Assembly (NCBI RefSeq): GCF_043290135.1
Contig: NW_027464604.1
Span: 1,247,501 to 1,311,500, forward strand
DNA length: 64,000 nucleotides
Direction: 5' to 3'
From: Rhipicephalus microplus
Taxonomy: Eukaryota > Arthropoda > Arachnida > Ixodida > Ixodidae
In this document: positions 59,901 through 64,000 of the stretch, in pieces
How the letters are laid out: every line of letters begins with the position of its first letter
Numbering within the stretch: the stretch's first letter is position 1
Made by a program: the position numbers and the translations under genes
Notes under the pieces: model-generated
Database searches by the model: none
Told to the model about the DNA's origin: nothing
Seen by the model: only the letters and a program-made list of their open reading frames with translations

Positions 59901-62850
59901 CAAGCTCACTTTACCGCAGTGCTTTCGTGATGCAGTGAAGCCTAATCATATTTTAGTATTTGTCCTTTTGTTTGCCTGAAACGGACGTGCCAAGATGCAT
60001 ATTTGGCCTGAGCAGTCGCAAATGCTTATATTTGTTTGATGCAAAAGTGGCCTGTGCATGCGTTAATTTCGTATCATGTAAGGCTTTTTTGCTCACGGTG
60101 GCTTTACCGCAGTGCTTTCGCGATGCAGTGAAGCTTAATCATCTTTTGGTAATTGTCTTTTTGTCTCCATGAAACGGAGGTGCCAAGATGCATATTTGGC
60201 CTGAGCAGTCGCATATGCTTATATTTGTTTGATGCACAAGTGGCCCATGCATGCGTTCATTTCGTATCATGTAAAGCTATTTCCTCAAGCTGGCTTTACC
60301 GCAGTGCTTTTGGGATGCAGTGAAGCTTGATCATGTTTAAATATTTGGTCTTTTGTTTGCCTGATGCGGACATGCCAAGATGCATATTTGGCCTGAGCAG
60401 TCGCAAATGCTTATATTTGTTTGATGCAGAAGTGGCCTGTGCATGCGTTCATTTCGTATCATGTAAAGCTCTTCTGCCCATGCTGGGTTTACCGCAGTGA
60501 ATTTTGCGATGCACTGAAGCTTATTCATCTTTCGGTAATTGTCTTTTTGTCTCCCTGAAACGGATGTGCCAAGATGCATATTTGGCCTGAGCTGTGGCAT
60601 ATGCTTATATTTGTTTGATGCACAAGTGGCCTGTGCATGCATTCATTTCGTATATTGTAGTGCTCTTCTGCTCATGCCGCTTTACCACAGTGCTTTTTCG
60701 ATGCAGTGAAGCTTGATCATATTTTAGTATTTGTCCTTTTGTTTGCCTGAAACGGACGTGCAAAGATGCATATTTGGCCTGAGCAGTCGCAAAAGCTTAT
60801 ATTTGTTTGATGCAAAAGTGGCCTGTGCATGCGTTAATTTCGTATCATGTAATGCTTTTCTGCTCACAGTGGCTTTACCGCAGTGCTTTCGCGATGCAGT
60901 GAAGCTTGATCATATTTTAGTATTTGTACTTTTGTTTGCCCGAAACGGACGTGCCAAGATGCGTATTTGGCCTGAGCAGCCGCGAATACTTATATTTTTT
61001 TGATGCACAAGTGGCGTGGGCTTGCGTTCATTTCGTATTAAGTAATGCTCTTGTTCTCACGCTACATTTACTGCAGTGCTTTGGCGGAGCAGTGAAGCTT
61101 AATCAGCTTTTGGTAATTGTAGTTTTGTCTCCCTGAAAAGAACGTGCAGTGTTGCACATTTGGCCCGAGCAATCACAAATGCTTATATTTGTTTGATGCA
61201 CAAGTGGATTGTGCATGCGTTCATTTCGTATCATGTATTGCTCTTCTGTTCACGCTGGTTTTACCGCAGAGAATTTTGCGATGCAGTGAAGCTTAATCAT
61301 CTTTCGGTAATTGTCTTTTTGTCTCCCTGAAACGGATGTGCCAAGATGCATATTTGGCCTGAGCAGTCGCAAATGCTTATATTTGTTTGATGCACAAGTG
61401 GCCTGTGCATGCATTCATTTCGTATCATGTAATGCTCTTCAGCTCATGCTGGTTTTACCCCAGTGCTTTGGCTATGCAGTATGCTAAATCAGCTTTTGGT
61501 AATTGTCGTTTTGTCTCCCTGAAACGAACGGGCCAAGTTGCATATTTGGCCTGAACAGTCGCGAATGCTTATATTTGTTCATTGCACAAGTGGCCTGTGC
61601 ATGCGTTCATTTCGTATCATGTAACGCTCTTCTGTTCACGCTGGCTTTACCGCAGTGCTTTTTCGATCCAGTGAAGCTTAATAATTTTCTGGTAATTGTC
61701 TTATTGTCTCGCTAAAACGGACGTGCCAAGATGCATATTTGGCCTGAGCAGTCGCATATGCTTATATTTGTTTGATGCACAAGTGGCCTGTGCATGCGTT
61801 CATTACGTATCATGTAATGCTATTTGCTCAAGCTGGCTTTACCGCAGTGCTTTTGTGATGGAGTGAAGCTTGATCATATTTAAGTATTTGTCCTTTTGTT
61901 TGCCTGATGCGGACGTGCCAAGATGCATATTTGGCCTGTGCAGTCGCAAATGCTTATATTTGTTTGATGTACAAGTGGCCTGTGCATGCGTTCATTTCGT
62001 ATCATGTAACGCTCTTCTGTTCACGGTGGCTTTACCGCAGTGCTTTTTTGATCCAGTGAAGCTTAATAATTTTTGGTAATTGTCTTATTGTCTCCCTAAA
62101 ACGGACGTGCCAAGATGCATATTTGGCCTGAGCAGTCGCATATGCTTATATTTGTTTGATGCACAAGTGGCCTGTGCATGCGTTCATTTCGTATCATGTA
62201 ATGCTCTTCTGCTCATGCTGGCTTTACCGCAGTGCTTTTGCGATGCAGTGAAACTTGATCATATTTAAGTATTTGTCCTTTTGTTTGCCTTAAACGGACA
62301 TGCCAAGATGCATATTTGTCCTGAGCACTCGCAAATGCTTATATTTGTTTGATGCACAAGTACCCTGTGCATGCGTTCATTTCGTATCATGTAGTGCTCT
62401 TCTGCTCATGCTGGCTTTACCGCAGTGCTTTTGTGATGCAGTGAAGCTTGATCAAATTTAAGTATTTGTCTTTTTGTTTGCCTGATGCGGACGTGCCAAG
62501 ATGCATATTTGGCTTGAGCAGTCGCAAATGCTTATATTTGTTTGATGCACAAGTGGCCTTTGCATGCGTTCATTTCGTATCAAGTAATGCTCTTCTGCTC
62601 ATGCTGGTTTTACCGCAGGGCTTTGGCGATGCAGTGAGGCTTAATCAGCTTTTGGTAATTGTAGTTTTGTGTCCCTGAAACTAACGTGCCAAGTTGCACA
62701 TTTGGCCTGAGCAGTCGCAAATGCTTATATTTATTTGATGCACAAGTGGCTTGTGCATGCGTTCATTTCGTATCATGAGATGCTCTTCTGCTCAAGCTGG
62801 TTTTACCGCAGTGCTTTGCAATGCAGTGAAGCTAAATCAGCTTTTGGTAA
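53984..62850. repeat. 8.87-kb higher-order unit (~46 monomers)
   Basis: Monomers at 53984, 54177, 54370, 54563 and 54756 recur at 62851, 63044, 63237, 63430 and 63623, all 8867 bp later. Inside the unit a 5.2-5.4 kb periodicity links 55528 with 60731 (5203 bp), and 56858-57268 with about 62255-62665 (5397 bp). A 1159-bp tandem duplication lies at 58029-60346. Positions 56105 and 60924 share the CGCTACATTTACTGCAG and TTGGCGGAGCAG variants (4819 bp). No gene is present. Confidence 0.8.
58029..60346. repeat. Six-monomer tandem duplication (2 x 1159 bp)
   Basis: Monomers at 58029, 58222, 58415 and 58801 recur at 59188, 59381, 59574 and 59960 with a constant 1159 bp. The ordered variants include TTCACTTCGTATC with ATGTCTTGC, CAGTCGAAAATGC, AAGTGTCCTG with TCAAGCTCACTTTACC, and ATGTAAGGCTTTTTTGC. 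The monomer at 57836 is also a near-duplicate of the one at 58029. The copies end differently near 60172, where GAAACGGAGG marks the second. This six-monomer event is separate from the one at 5225-7538. Confidence 0.83.
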
Positions 62851-64000
62851 TTGTCGTTTTGTCTCCCTGAAACGAACGTGCCAAGTTGCATATTTGGCCT
62901 GAGCAGTCGCGAATGCTTATATTTGTTTGATGCACAAGTGGCCTGTGCATGCGTTCATTTCGTATCATGTAACGCTGTTCTGTTCACGCTGGCTTTACCG
63001 CAGTGCTTTTTCGATCCAGTGAAGCTTAATAATTTTTTCGCAATTGTCTTATTGTCTCCCTAAAACGGACGTGCCAAGATGCATATTTGGCCTGTGCAGT
63101 CGCAAAAGCTTATATTTGTTTGATGCACAAGTGGCCTGTGCATGCGTTCATTTCGTATCAAGTAATGCTCTTCTGCTCACGCTGGCTTTACCGCAGTGCT
63201 TTCGCGATGCAGTGAAGCTTAATCATCTTTTGGTAATTGTCCTTTTGTTTGCCTGAAACGGACCTGCCAAGATGCATATTTGGCCTGAGCAGTCGAAAAT
63301 GCTTATATTTGTTTGATGCACAAGTGGCCTGTGCATGCGTTCATTTCGTATCATGTAATGCTATTCTGCTCACGCTGGCTTTACCGCAGTGCTTTTGCGA
63401 TGCAGTGAAGCTTAATCATATTTAGGTATTTGACCTTTTGTTTGCCTGAAACGGACGTGCCAAGATGCATATTTGGCCTGAGCAGTCGAAAATGCTTATA
63501 TTTGTTTGATGCACAAGTGTCCTGTGCATGCGTTCATTTCGTATCATGTATTGCTCTTCTGCTCAAGCTCGCTTTACCGCAGTGCTTTCGTGATGCAGTG
63601 AAGCCTAATCATATTTTAGTATTTGTCCTTTTGTTTGCCTGAAACGGACGTGCCAAGATGCATATTTCGCCTTAGCAGTCGCAAATGCTTATATTTGTTT
63701 GATGCAAAAGTGGCCTGTGCATGCGTTAATTTTGTATCATGTAATGCTTTTCTGCTCACGGTGGCTTTACCGCAGTGCTTTCGCAATGCAGTGAAGCCTA
63801 ATCATCTCGTGGTAATTGTTTTTTTTGTCTCCTTGAAATGGACTTGTCAAGATGCTTATTTGGCTGAGCAGTCGCAAATGCTTATATTTGATTGATGCAC
63901 AAGTGGCCTGTGCATGCGTTCATTTCGTAACATGTAATGCTCTTCTGCTCACGCTGGCATTACCGCAGTGCTTTTGCGATGCAGTGAAGCTTGATCATAT
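62851..64000. repeat. Second copy of the 8.87-kb unit, cut by the window end
   Basis: It matches 53984-55133 at 8867 bp to the final base, with few differences. Examples are ATGGACTTGTC near 63838 versus ATGGACATGTC near 54971, and GCAGTGCTTTTGC near 63965 versus GCAGTACTTTTGC near 55098. The array clearly continues beyond the window. Confidence 0.85.

Larger units (their letters stand above)
1..64000. repeat. Satellite DNA array, ~193-bp monomer, ~330 head-to-tail copies
   Basis: The same roughly 193-bp sequence recurs from the first base to the last, always in one orientation. Examples of monomer starts one period apart are 994, 1187 and 1380; 8503, 8696, 8889 and 9082; and 57836, 58029 and 58222. 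Shared blocks in nearly every copy include GTGCCAAGATGCATATTTGG, CAGTCGCAAATGCTTATAT, GATGCACAAGTGGCCTGTGC, TTCATTTCGTATCATGTAA, TTTACCGCAGTGCTTT and GATGCAGTGAAGCTT. I found no interruption by unique DNA or a mobile element and no inverted segment. A monomer near 193 bp is in the range of nucleosome repeat lengths, as is common for centromeric satellites. Assignment to centromere, pericentromere or another heterochromatic block is inference. I do not recognise the family. Confidence 0.97.

Noticed and set aside
1..64000. Over 200 similar open frames of 60-140 codons, one per monomer, encoding a cysteine-rich peptide family
   Set aside because: They start mostly at TTG, GTG or ATT, overlap each other by about 20 bases in shifted frames, end within the next monomer, and are broken by ordinary indels. 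The 193-bp period is not a multiple of three. Their conservation is that of the repeat itself, so none is listed as a gene.
1..64000. CRISPR array
   Set aside because: A CRISPR array has short identical repeats alternating with unique spacers. Here the full 193-bp period is repetitive, with no unique spacer and no cas genes.
1..64000. Transposon, LTR element or rDNA spacer
   Set aside because: I saw no terminal repeats, target-site duplications, transposase or reverse-transcriptase frames, and no rRNA or tRNA sequence. Every stretch carries the monomer motifs.
1..64000. Known satellites of similar length, such as the 195-bp satellite of Trypanosoma cruzi
   Set aside because: The length is close, but I see no sequence resemblance to what I recall of that family. 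A database search would be needed to settle the identity.

Overview
The whole 64 kb is one uninterrupted tandem satellite array. The monomer is about 193 bp, usually carries a HindIII site (AAGCTT), and every copy lies head-to-tail in the same orientation. About 330 monomers fit, and the window starts and ends inside the array. I see no protein-coding gene, tRNA, rRNA, transposon, CRISPR array or unique spacer. Short open frames of 60-140 codons recur in nearly every monomer, but they are by-products of the repeat: the period is 3n+1, so the frame slips at each monomer. Most of them also begin at TTG, GTG or ATT and end inside the next copy.

This points to a eukaryotic nuclear chromosome, in centromeric, pericentromeric or other constitutive heterochromatin, assembled from long reads. 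I do not recognise the satellite family and cannot name the species. Variants at most CpG positions are CpG versus TpG or CpA, which suggests a genome with cytosine methylation.

Layout. Positions 1-993 are the tail of an upstream unit. Positions 994-13127, 13128-23341 and 23342 to about 39914 are three successive copies of one large, irregular higher-order unit (about 12.1, 10.2 and 16.6 kb). They differ by insertions or losses of whole numbers of monomers: a 6-monomer tandem duplication in copy 1, a 7-monomer loss in copy 2, and a 19-monomer (3661 bp) tandem duplication plus a 9-monomer gain in copy 3. Positions 39915-53983 are a mosaic of shorter higher-order repeats of 10-11 monomers (about 1.93 and 2.12 kb) and 8 monomers (about 1.54 kb), nested in a 5.4 kb periodicity. 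Positions 53984-62850 form an 8.87 kb unit whose second copy begins at 62851 and runs off the window. It contains a 6-monomer tandem duplication and the 5.4 kb periodicity again.

Several junctions can be placed inside single chimeric monomers, so the array records unequal crossover and conversion events. Most monomers share a perfect 7-bp inverted repeat, and a subset carries other dyads. These are the best candidates for functional (non-B DNA or protein-binding) elements. Block boundaries are given in one monomer phase; a true breakpoint may lie up to about one monomer away.
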